Assembly (NCBI GenBank): GCA_964017065.1
Contig: OZ024784.1
Coordinates: 16,473,152-16,537,151 of the forward strand
Direction: 5' to 3'
DNA from: Haliclona indistincta
Taxonomy: Eukaryota > Porifera > Demospongiae > Haplosclerida > Chalinidae
DNA length: 64,000 bases
Below are positions 21,684 to 32,314 of the stretch, piece by piece (the stretch's first letter is position 1; each line of letters begins with the position of its first letter). A program made the translations under genes and the position numbers. The notes beneath the pieces are model-generated. The model was not told where the DNA came from and did not search any database. It saw only the letters and a list, made by a program, of their open reading frames with translations.

Positions 21684-24600
21684 ATGATGATGATACGAAG
21701 ACCTCGAGCAGGAGACACCGAGGAAGACTTGCTAGCCTTTCAGGAGGAGTTCCTTGCGTCTGGCACTCGATCTTCAGCTCGTGTAGCGACCAGCACTGCC
21801 GCTCGTCCAGGAGAAAAGAGAACCCAAGCGAACAGAGACGTGGTCAACCTACTACCAACTACCAGCAGACAACATGGTAGCACCTATAGCTTTATAAACC
21901 GTCGATCGACACTACTTCTCTGCTCTGTCCCTCTGCAGAAGATGGAAACACCGATCAACACGCATGCCCTCCTCACAAATCCTCTAAACTCAAAGAGGTA
22001 ATGTCTGCATGTAAGTTCACAGTCACTGCTTTCATGCTCTGATCATTGTAGAGCGAAGAGGATCCTCACCAGCTGATGGAACGTAAGAATTTGAGTAGGT
22101 AGATAAGTAGCATACTCTCTGCTACTGTGTGTAGGCAAGGATCAACACATGACCAAGGTTCTCGCCGACATTCAGGTTTGTAGCATATTCTTATTACTGG
22201 TGCATTTTGTTGCTATTTTAGGAGCGGGAAGTTTTGGGTATAGTAGCTAACGCTCTTCTTCCTGTGCAACAAGCAATTCATGGGTTTCCCACAGTGCATA
22301 AAATACGCCTGCAGGTTTGAGGAAATGTATGAACAGGTACCAGCAAATTGCTTCACTTTCAGGATCAGGGTAATCACGATCCAAAGGCAAAGAAGAAGAG
22401 CTTGTTTGCTCAACAGTTTGAGTCCAGCAGTTTAGAGGCTTTTGGACTAGTCGGTGCTACACCAAGAGTACAGCCAGTAGCTATGGCGACACCAGTTGAA
22501 CGAGATAAAGTTGACCCTCCAGTGTCCCTGAAAGTGAGAGAAGGAAATAAAGAGGCAGAAAGCAGACCAGCAGTAGATCAGTCCATGGGTGAACAAGAGA
22601 GCATGGACATTGGTCAGAACAAAGATTATGCACCAACCAAATATTTTATTTCTGATTTCAGACCAACGACATGGCTCAACGTCTGCTGCTATTTGGGACC
22701 AGTTCTTGTTCCGTTCCACACTGGTCTCAGGCCAGGGGCTGCTTACTGGTGGTGCTACCATAGAGGCAGCTCATCAAGAGGTTGAGAACATTCATGAAGA
22801 GAATGTGAAGAAACTGTCAGCCATGTCACAAGAAGAAATAGCTCAAGAGAGAGACAAGATTGCAAGCTTGCTTGGTGAGTGACTTGTACATCAACATGTT
22901 AATCCCTGGTCACTACTCCAGGACCTGATATTGTTGACTTTATAAAGAAACGGCAACCAGCTGTTTCCAAGAGTATAGAGCATATTGCAGACCTAAAAGA
23001 AACAGGTGAAGAGAGTGCTTCTGTTGGAGAGCTAGCTGTTGGCAACAAATGGTTGCACATGGATGTGGTTGAGAAGGAGAAGATGAAGTGGCTGAATGAT
23101 GTCCCTGTCATCAAGAATCCTCCAAATGTATGTGTTGGCTGCTTAGTAGATGTCGATGTTCTCGTTCTCTATCCCCAGGCTATGAGAGAGGTTCGTTTCT
23201 CATTGGATGGTTTAGTGATACCGAGAGACACCGGTCTATCAATACCCTCTCACCTTGGGCTGCATCACCATGGCGACGACCCAGCTGTAAGCATCTGCTA
23301 ACATCGCTATTATAACAATCTCTGTCTAAGCATCTGCTAACATCGCTATTATAACAATCTCTGTCACTGTATAGGAAGCTGGCTATACACTTGGCGAGTT
23401 GTATACACTATCTCGCAGTTCACTACTTCAACAGAGAGTCCTTGGTATACAAGTTCTGGGTGCTATATGCAAGAGAGTAAGAGGAACACGAGTTAGACGT
23501 CTAACTGTGCAATTTCCTTTAGGCTCATCATGATGAATACAGGACCCTCGTTCAAGGAGACACGCCCATGATGAGTGTCCTCCTCAAAAGCGGTCTTCCT
23601 CTCCTCCTGCGATATTCTCTGGACGACTCTTCCGATACTCTACAAGCAGCCTCTTTGCAGTGCCTCCATAGCTTGCTTGTGTCTCCAGCTGATGAAAGTT
23701 TTGTCGAGGACTACAGTGACTCTTTTGCAGGTTTACTGCTGCCTAGCCTCTCGCCATCTTGCAATACAGAGGAGAAAGAAGAGGAGGAAGTGAGTGATGA
23801 AAAGATGGTAGAACAAGACATTGTGAAGGTATGAACACTAACTGTGGTTCCTCGATTTTTATCGTCATTTATCCAGGGGTTGCTGCAGATGAGTATTTTG
23901 CCCAGACTGCGATATTTGCTGGAGGTGTGTCATACTTCCTCTCCTACTGTGGTTATTGAACTAGTGACCAGACTAGCACGTCACTCACTACAAGCAGCAT
24001 CTCAGGTCATTCAGCACACACATACCAATATTTTGTATTAGTCACAAAAATTAATATGGGACAATAGCTTCAAATTATTCATTTTTTTCTATCCAGGTGG
24101 TGCATTGTCCAAGACTAATGTCTGCTGTACTGGACATGTTTCTACCGGCTACATGGAGCAGTAAGTGTGCGCTTGCTTCTTGATTATCGTCCTCATGTAT
24201 CTATAGACTCATCCAGTGAGTATGGGAGACCACTACCTGCTGCTCTAAAGCTGTTAGTGACACTCTGCTCTGCTGGGAGGCACCTTGCTAAACATCTGGT
24301 CAGCTACACATTAAGATCTTTAGATGAAAATGTCATCGCTTTCTTCCAGTTGTCAACCTGTGGTTTGATGGATGTGGTAGTAAGGCATTCTGTCCTGTCA
24401 CCCAGTGACTACGACCTCCCGGAGTCTCATTCTCTATGTACTCAGGCACTGCGAGTCTGGACAGTGCTCATCAGATACGGACTAGCAACTGAAACATTCT
24501 GGTTAGAACTCATCCACAAAGTCTCGCTCGATTTTCTCCTGGTTCTACAGCGATGTTTTTCCCTCCCTTTTAAGCAAGTTGCATCTCATGCTAAAGCCAA

Positions 24601-27550
24601 GCCTTTTTACACAGAACCACTGTCAGTTGAAGACTCAGTCAGCATTCATTCGTCTTCTAGAAGCTTCAATTCACACTGCTGCTGTTACACCCGATATGCT
24701 GACCACAAATAATGAGAGAGGTATAGTATATTGTATTGCTTGTACGTAAAAAATTGCATACTCCAATGCTTCAAAAGATACCATTCCGCCTCCTGCTGTT
24801 ACCTGGGATCATGTGAGAGGTGTGGTCAGCCCTGCCCTTCTCTGCTTGTCTAACTGGTTGCGTGAGGCAAAGAATACCAGCGAAGAAGATATAACAGTAA
24901 ACCCCTTTTTGGTAACAGCAGCTGTAAATATAGTTTGTTCATTGTAGCTCGATCGTGTGATCTGTATTAGCTCATTGCTTCAGTTAGTGTCTAGCTACTT
25001 CACTGAGCTTCATTCAAAGGTGAGTAGTATTGAACTAAGAGCCGTTTTATATCCTCTCTTCAGCCCCAGTTAGTCTCCTCACAAGTTGATACACTGCAGA
25101 TGGTAGAAGAGGTGTCTGGTCTTGTGGTCTCAATGCTCACTGAGTCTAAACTCTACACCTTCAGTATCTTCACTATAAAGTGAGTAAATATCACTGTGGG
25201 CTCCAGAATATGCACTATGCTGATAATGTCAGGTCTTCTCTTGAAGCTCTGTTACTGTATCAGCATGATAAATCACCACTTTCGCACTGGTTTCCTAAGA
25301 TGGCGTCAAAGGCTGCTCAGTATGCTGGCGACAGCATGAAACAGGTGGACTACACTGCCATGAAACACCTATTCTCTGTGTTAGCAACGTTTAGCGACTT
25401 ATTGCTGGGATGTGGGCAGCTGTGTCTATCACTAGTGCAGCTACACAAGGGAGTCACTAGCAAGGTGTGTGTCCATGCAATATTCTCTGACTATGCACAT
25501 TATGGACTGTTCTCCTCTCAAGTTGTTGCCTGTTATTGAGAATCTTTTCAGTGCTCAGTATCTCCACAGCTTCACTCAACTCCCTCAGCAGGTAAGGACT
25601 CTTATCAGATAATGATGCATGATGTATTCTTGACTCTTTTACTTCAGTGTGGTGGTTTTGTGTGTTTGATTCCACTGTTCATTCATATACATACTCTACT
25701 GCACTTGTTTGTCATACTGGTAGGTCTTGAATGTATGTTTTGTACATAAACTTGTACCTATGCATTCAGAGTCAAAATGATGATATTGCTTTCAGTGGCG
25801 GGAAAGTACAGCTGTTCCATTGTTGTGCATTCAAACTGATCTCTCTTCTACCTCCTGGTCTGGAAAATATAATAGATGGTCTCCTTTCTACTGTATTATT
25901 CTACTCTTGCTTCTATCAGTTAGTCTATGTACTCTCGCTTCACTAACCGTCAAGTTTTTTCCTTTCAGAGAAGCGACTGCAGATTCTCTTATGGAACAGG
26001 ATATTCGTAGTCTATCAGTTACGGAGGCTCCTGTACAGATCACTTCAGATTCTGCTGTTTCTATTCCTCCTAGTTCTCTACTCACTACAGCTCATTCCAA
26101 ACTTCCTCTCGTGAGAGATGTCTACTTAGGAATACTGAGACAGTCCTGTCTCTCTGTCAAATCTATTGAGCAGTCACGGTAACAATGCTGTGTATAACTT
26201 GATATATCAGTCGCATTCTGTCTCTCACCAGACGTCTGTTATTTTCCACTCATCCAATGTCTCTCCAAACTCTACTGCTACCACCATCAACTGGCGCTGT
26301 TGTTCCTTCAGACTGGATGTTCTTGCCGGTTAAAATGTCTCGCACTCCTGCATAAGACCATAGTCCGTTCATTGACGATGTGTTCTGCCCTTTAGTGCTA
26401 AAGTCACCACGAGCCCTCAAGATGCTACCTCCTCGTCTGCAGTCACTGCGATGCTGTATCTTGTTGTTCTGTTAGAGCAAGTCTATCCTGAAGCACTGGT
26501 GGGTGTGCCCCTGGGAGAACGGCTAACCGGCGTCATGTCTGTGTTCCTCATTGGTAAGTTCTTGCCTCACACTCTATGTTATATTGGTTTGTATACAGAT
26601 TCTGATTCGTTTCTGGACAAGCTAGTGTACCAGTGTCTCTCTGCCCTTCTTAAGCATTATTGTCAACCATCAATACAGCAGAACCTGGTCCTCCCTACAA
26701 CCAGTATAATGGGTTCACCTTCCTTCCATGACTTGTGAGTATCTCAACTTTTGCTCCATGTGTTATTGTGCATGCATTTTCACAGCTACTCAGACCTGTT
26801 AATCCAGTATGCAGCTGTCTCTTATGGTGACCAGTTGTTTTCCAGCTACCTCATCCTACCACTACAGCAGCAATTCAGCTCACAGCTGAGGAGATTGTTC
26901 TGGAATGACCATCCCACCAGCCTCAGGAGCTTCACCCTCACTCCTGCACAGGTATGGTGATTGTAGTAGAGTGGTTGTGAAATATTAGTGTTCCTTTAGG
27001 TACCATTTGGGTTGTCATCCCTTCTTTACCCTGTGGAATCAGACACAGATTTGCTGGACCTCTACATGAGCTGTCTGGCTCAGGAGATTATCAAGTGAGC
27101 ATCTTTTACCAGTGATGTAGGAAAGAATTTTTTCTGTTTCAGTAACCATCGAAATCCTCTGCTCTTTCTTCTTGCTATTCATCATATCCACTGCCATGTG
27201 TTCCAACACTCTGAGGTATCACTATGCATGTGACTTGCACATGACTAGTATGAGTCATGCATGTGACTATCACATACTGTTTATCTACTCATGCAGTGTC
27301 CTGAATCACTTTCTAGCTCTAGAAAGAAATTTTTGACAGGAATATTAAATCTCAGAGACAAGGTATACTTCTTTTCATCACGAGTTGACCGCCCTATCCA
27401 CTATGTTCTTTTCCAAAGGTTCTTCAGTGTCATCTGCTGTACTACACCTCCTCTCCTCAGTCACCATCAGGCTACCAGCTAGCCAGCAGCCTTACTGACA
27501 CACAGCAACATCTGATCCTCTCCATCAAACAAGACCTTCCTCAATTATGA
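21684..27550 (+). CDS. RPAP1: RNA polymerase II-associated protein 1 (RPAP1)
   Basis: Factor that binds RNA polymerase II and helps its assembly, nuclear delivery and Mediator contact. About 24 small exons follow human RPAP1 in order. N-terminus IRRPRAGDTEEDLLAFQEEFL; 'KDQHMTKVLADIQ'; 'KKKSLFAQQFE'; 'VENIHEENVKKLSAMSQEEI' (RPAP1_N block); 'WLHMDVVEKEKMKWLNDVP'; 'FSLDGLVIP...LPTHLGLHHHG'-like SIPSHLGLHHHGDD (RPAP1_C block); then helical repeat sequence (ILPRLRYLLEVCH, LVTRLARHSL) to a C-terminus ending IKQDLPQL. Checked exons: 21684-21876, 21939-21997, 22052-22082, 22135-22175, 22222-22314, 22363-about 22612, 22663-22874, 22922-23127, 23179-23286, 23375-23476, 23523-23828, 23876-24005, 24097-24160, 24207 on. 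The donor near 22578/22612 is uncertain and exon borders beyond 24.7 kb were not all resolved. AATAAA follows the stop directly. Confidence 0.92.
23287..23374. repeat. 39-40-bp tandem duplication filling an RPAP1 intron
   Basis: The intron starts gtaagcatctgctaacatcg and the same block through ctctgtc is repeated at once, with ctaagc in place of gtaagc in the second copy, so only the first keeps a splice donor. Confidence 0.85.
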
Positions 27551-27556
27551 AATAAA
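27551..27556 (+). terminator. RPAP1 polyadenylation signal AATAAA
   Basis: AATAAA begins at the base after the TGA stop, giving a very short 3'UTR. The convergent TTL-family gene stops at 27693, 137 bp away. Confidence 0.6.
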
Positions 27557-27692
27557 GCGTATAAAAATATATTTAAAAAATTTCAAAACAGGTAGTTAAA
27601 AATGAATTTTATAGCTGTCAGAATAAAAATAGAGAATGGTATTTGTGGAATAAAAAAGAGTACATAGACTACTGCTATTCAAATGAGGTCCA

Positions 27693-30310
27693 TTAAGAGC
27701 ACCAGGATGGATTCTGTAGACATTTTCTGTCAAACCATTGCGCCATGAGATAGTTAGCAGTTGATTGATTGTGCTGAACAGTGAACTGAGTGTGGGCTGG
27801 CGGAGGAATGATACGAATGAAATTTCTGCGATTAAGGTGTTCAAGGAAAGCGGTTTTGAGCATCATTGATTCTTCTTTGCTTAGACACGCACTGCATAGC
27901 TTGCAGATCTGCAGTCAAGCGATAGACCAGAGGTTCGAGAGTAGACACGTCTTACCAGTGGTTTGCAGTTGGCACATGTTCCATTGGTACAGGCAGGATG
28001 AGGAACTTGTGTGTCAGGATCATTAACAACCATTATGCTCTCATATTGACCACTACACAACATACACAAGAGCCCTCAACTAATCTATGTTTCATCCTAA
28101 CTTACTTGTATCGTCCAGCAATTCCAGTAACTGATCGTGCCAGACCCACTAGGCTAAGCACATTGAATACAATCTGTACAGAATATTTAAAACACCAAGT
28201 TATATCCCAATGCTATTCCACCTGACCTGTTCATACATCATTCTATTGCCCAATGTGTGTGACGAAGACAAATTAGGAGACAAATTGACCTTTGAGATAA
28301 AATAAAAACAATTCAACTCTGAATGCACAATTCACTCACTTCCATTAGCCATGCTTTGAGATTGCTGTCCAACGTAAAATCGAAACGTACCAGTTCAAAG
28401 AAGTTTCTGCACAAGACAAAAACAAACTCTTCTCCTTATACCTGACCTTGTTATTATTTACCTGGTGCTGACATAATCTGCACTCTTCTTAATAATAGCG
28501 GGCTCACAGTAATACAGCACCTGTGAAACAGATGAGAGCTGTATCCACGCATGCAAGCTTATATTTTCAGCACTAGTTACAGAGCTTGGGTACAAGGTAG
28601 AGCTGGTGAAAGAGTGTTTGCTGCTCACTTTTTGAATAATTTCTGTTGTCTGTCTCCACATTTGAGCTGAATTGTAACCTAACATGTGTAGCATATGAGA
28701 TGATAAGAATACAATGAAAGAAGAACCATCAAGTACGTGTGACAAACACAACAGAATAATCTAGTCAGAAGAGAGTCATGTGGGCAGCCCTTCCTGCTGA
28801 GTTGCTACCAGACTCAACTTGTTGTGTCTATGTGCATGTTATTACCTCTCTGTTTGAGGTGTTCATTGAGAGCCTCTGAGTGACTCAGTTTGTGATCTCG
28901 GACCAGTGGTCTCAAGGAAGGAATCTAACGGAGATCTGTAACATAGTTTTTGTTGTACGATTGTATAAAGCTAACCTCCCAGACTGGAGTATAGTAATCA
29001 TCAACAACGTAACGTTTAGAGTCACTAGCATCAAACGGTTCATAATCCTTGGAACAAAACCTAGTAAAGGAGTGGAATGAGGGTGGAGAACGGAGTGAAG
29101 AAGTGAAGATAGAGAAGAAGTGTGGGTGGGTGGATGAGTGATGGTGGGAGTGATGGTCAGGAAGTGAGATTCTGGCAGTTTCTAAACCTGATGAGAGTTT
29201 CTTCGCTGTACAAATACACTCTTAGTGGATTAACAGAAGTGATGGTCACATACACACCAATGTCGAATTTCCTACAGTAGATAATGGTGCTACAATGGTC
29301 ACTGTGCATCTCTGTTGACAATACCTGCCATCTATCAGGAATGGTTTAGTCATGAACTCTTGCACGAACGTCCCTCTCCTGTCAAGAGGGATTTCTAGGA
29401 ATGTTGATAAAAATGAGCACCAAGTGAGAGAGTGTGTGTGAAGAAGCAAAGCGTACGATCTGGTTTTTTGATTTTGATTCCACGATGCTTGTTGCTCTTC
29501 TGTACCCAAAGCACATCAGGTCTTTGTCTAACCTGTACAGTGATACAATAATTATAACATGCACACATTGTACGAAGTTATCAACATACCTCTTCTTTGA
29601 AGCGATCAGCTTCGTCAGGAATCTTGAAAGCTTTCGGAGTAAACGGAAATCCATGAGAAGCTAGGATTGGTTTAGAGACAATGCAAGATGTCCCTGGAAA
29701 ATGATTCACCTGCACACGATAAATCAAATTACAAATATGAATTGATTTAATAATAGTGATAAGTTTAGTCTGAGTCTAATGAATCTATATCATATCTATA
29801 TGCATGACGTGCCTTCTGGTGTGGCTGCAAGTGTTTCAGTGAACGGTGCAAGTCAGTGAATGGATACTGGTGGGCCCACATCACATCCCACTTGCTCAAT
29901 GGCAGCTCCTTTACCGTGTACCCGAGACGATCAAACACATTTACAACATGACTCATTGGTAGTTCCTATAGCAACAACAAGTGGGCATTCTTTAGAATAG
30001 CTGTAGTGTGTGTACGTACTTGTGTTTGAACACAGAACACTAATACTATTGGCACACCATGCATGCAGTCATACTGCATGGTAATTATGTAGCAACTCAC
30101 TGCTTTAGCATAGACCCACACGACTGGTTTGTCAGGTTCAGCAGGTATAGCAGCTTTAACAGGACTGGTTGATGCTGGATACATCCACCACACCACTATC
30201 ATATTCAGGCCCATCACAGCCACTGCAAACACAACGCACAGTTTGACAATGAATGGTACTCTGCCAAACTTGATTCCGCGCTGTCGAGCAGTATAATGAC
30301 GAAGCTCCAT
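27693..30310 (-). CDS. Membrane-anchored tubulin-tyrosine-ligase-family (TTLL) enzyme
   Basis: ATP-grasp amino-acid ligase fold of the TTL family. The start is MELRHYTARQRGIKFGR (ATG at 30308-30310), then one hydrophobic span (about residues 21-45, FIVKLCVVFAVAVMGLNMIVVWWM), predicting a type II membrane protein. TTL motifs downstream in order: VNHFPGTSCIVSK (29.7 kb), IPDEADRFKEE, RGTFVQEFMTKPFLIDGR (29.35 kb), KFDIGVYVTITSVNPLRVYLY (29.25 kb), SKRYVVDDYYTPVWE, NFFELVRFDFTLDSNLKAWLME (28.35 kb) and the catalytic EVNLSPNL (28.27 kb). The C-terminal part is Cys-rich (CTNGTCANCKP, ICKLCSACLSKEE) and ends NPSWCS. All key ATP-grasp motifs look intact. The substrate is unknown; the anchor and cysteines suggest a luminal catalytic domain, which would exclude cytosolic tubulin. 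Exon borders were only partly resolved. Confidence 0.85.
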
Positions 30311-30523
30311 GCTTCTCCTGTCACAAAGTCAGTTATACCACTCCCTAGCTTCTTTGTCTAGATCTGTCTTCACTTCTCATTTTTTTATTTCCAAATAACG
30401 CGCTCCATCGAGCTATGACGTAATGATACATGAGTGGGCGTACTGTATCGGTTGCTGCAAAAAAACTGTCACTTACTTTAGGGTGAGATAAAAATGATCA
30501 ACATAATACATGAATATATACAA

Positions 30524-32038
30524 TCAGAATAGTTTAATTAACTTTCTCCATCCTCTTCTTTGAGTGGATTGAGTCTGTACAGCTGAAGCACTGGGAAAAT
30601 GGTCAGCAGTCGAGGAATCAGAGCAGCGCTCAAGCACAATCCCAGCAGCACAGTGATGGGTCTTGTCCCAGAACAGCAAGAAAGGCATACTGGAATGTGG
30701 ATAGAGGTCTAGATTGTTCATCCATTCTTCCTCCACCACACCAAGAAAGGCAAAGTAAGGAGGAGGGATTCCAGTGCCTCTGATGTTGTGCCCAACCATA
30801 CCAAGACCAGAGAATCCATGAGTAGAAAACACGACCTTCCCTGTGTGTGTTGAGATGATCTGAAGCCGTCCTTCAACTGACTCAAATCCAATGATAGAAT
30901 AGATATGGCCGAGAGCAATAAGGCACACTTTGCCTTCACTTGTTGAAGTTCTAATGTTTCTGCTTGTGACTTTTTTAGTCAAATTATGAAGATTCCACAC
31001 GTGCAATTTGTCATGAAACACAAGACCTATTAGCTGCATGTCCACAGAGAGGACAAACTCTGTGTTCCTTTGTTTCTCGCTTAGCATGCATTCTACACTA
31101 ATGCTGTCAGTAGTTAGAGTGATGATTGGTTTGGATGCGATTCTTGCTGGCAGCATCACCTCGTACACAAACACAGTGTCTGCCCACTGTATAGCTAGCC
31201 AGTGAAGCAGGCAGAACCCCTCCCTGTCTCTCTTTGCAGATCTAGACAGTAAAGCAATCTTTTTGCAGCCATAACCAGCTTGCAGAGGAGAAATGATGAA
31301 GGGAGTGTCAAGACGATAATGTACATGAACAGGCTGTGATTCTCCTCTACCAAGACGAATCAGGTGAATGTCCCAATAGCTCTCCTTGGGTCTCCTCTGC
31401 GAGATCAGACGAACAACTGATACCATGTGACACTGGTCACAGCAAGAGAACATTATGCTCGAGTCAAACCAACTGGGACCTTGCCACTCCAAGACAATCT
31501 TGTTGGCCACTAAATCAACTCTTCGCCAATGCCCGTTAGCAGTCACTAGTGTGAGTTGGTCACAGTACATGTGAGCCCATGCTATCCTATTCTGAGCACT
31601 GCTGCCGATTGGCTCCAGCACATGAGTCTTCTGCAGCACACACGTACCAGGACGAAGCATCTCAACGGTCGTGTGGTTTGGTGAGAAGTTGCTGTAGAGT
31701 GTTCCAACTAAGGTGCCAAACCGGGCATAGTTGCACTGGAAATACACGTCTGGAGGGTAGGGGACGGTGAGGTACTTGACTTTAGGAGCAGAAGACTTCA
31801 AGTATCTCATACTACAACGCACGGCAAGGGTCACTTCTCTGTGTGAATTGTACTTGAGCAGTAGAGATTGGTCAGCCACACCCAATGTGGCTGCCGCGCT
31901 CCTCCAGTACTCGTCTAGTTGATGTATCCTCGTGTACCAGAACCGATTCACGAGCATACACGCGAGCACGTCCTCCACAGAGACCCACAGCAGTATGCTG
32001 TAGACCAACTCGGGCGGGAGCTCACCGATGAAATCCAT
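30524..32038 (-). CDS. F-box protein with a predicted beta-propeller-like region
   Basis: A single exon of 504 residues. Residues about 3-45 (IGELPPELVYSILLWVSVED...VNRFWYTRIHQ) form an F-box, which binds SKP1 in SCF ubiquitin ligases. The rest contains short strand-rich repeats resembling degenerate WD blades (VKYLTVPYPP, LTLVTANGHWRRVDLV, DKLHVWNLHNL, GRLQIISTHTGKVVFS), probably the substrate-binding part; canonical WD motifs are weak. No specific orthologue is recognised. Intron-free, unlike its neighbours. It lies head-to-tail between the TTLL gene (stop-to-start gap 213 bp) and the carboxypeptidase. Confidence 0.75.
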   Translation of the reverse strand: MDFIGELPPELVYSILLWVSVEDVLACMLVNRFWYTRIHQLDEYWRSAAATLGVADQSLLLKYNSHREVTLAVRCSMRYLKSSAPKVKYLTVPYPPDVYFQCNYARFGTLVGTLYSNFSPNHTTVEMLRPGTCVLQKTHVLEPIGSSAQNRIAWAHMYCDQLTLVTANGHWRRVDLVANKIVLEWQGPSWFDSSIMFSCCDQCHMVSVVRLISQRRPKESYWDIHLIRLGRGESQPVHVHYRLDTPFIISPLQAGYGCKKIALLSRSAKRDREGFCLLHWLAIQWADTVFVYEVMLPARIASKPIITLTTDSISVECMLSEKQRNTEFVLSVDMQLIGLVFHDKLHVWNLHNLTKKVTSRNIRTSTSEGKVCLIALGHIYSIIGFESVEGRLQIISTHTGKVVFSTHGFSGLGMVGHNIRGTGIPPPYFAFLGVVEEEWMNNLDLYPHSSMPFLLFWDKTHHCAAGIVLERCSDSSTADHFPSASAVQTQSTQRRGWRKLIKLF

Positions 32039-32314
32039 CAGGCCAGACGTATAGTATAGTGGTCGGTTGGCTAGTTAGTTATATAGATAGGTCATTGCTT
32101 CATCTGGAGCTCTATAGATCCTCCGCAAAGAATCGAAGAAGGGGACGTTTGTGATGAGCGAGTGATGAGCTGGTCGTCAGCTCGGCTCGGCCAATTTACC
32201 ACGCCCATTTGGTAAGACCGTACCGGAACTTGTACACATGTACTTGTACTACATGTAGTTCACAAATCGTTACAAAACTGCTGCACAACTGCTTAAAATT
32301 TAATAGTTAGTCTT

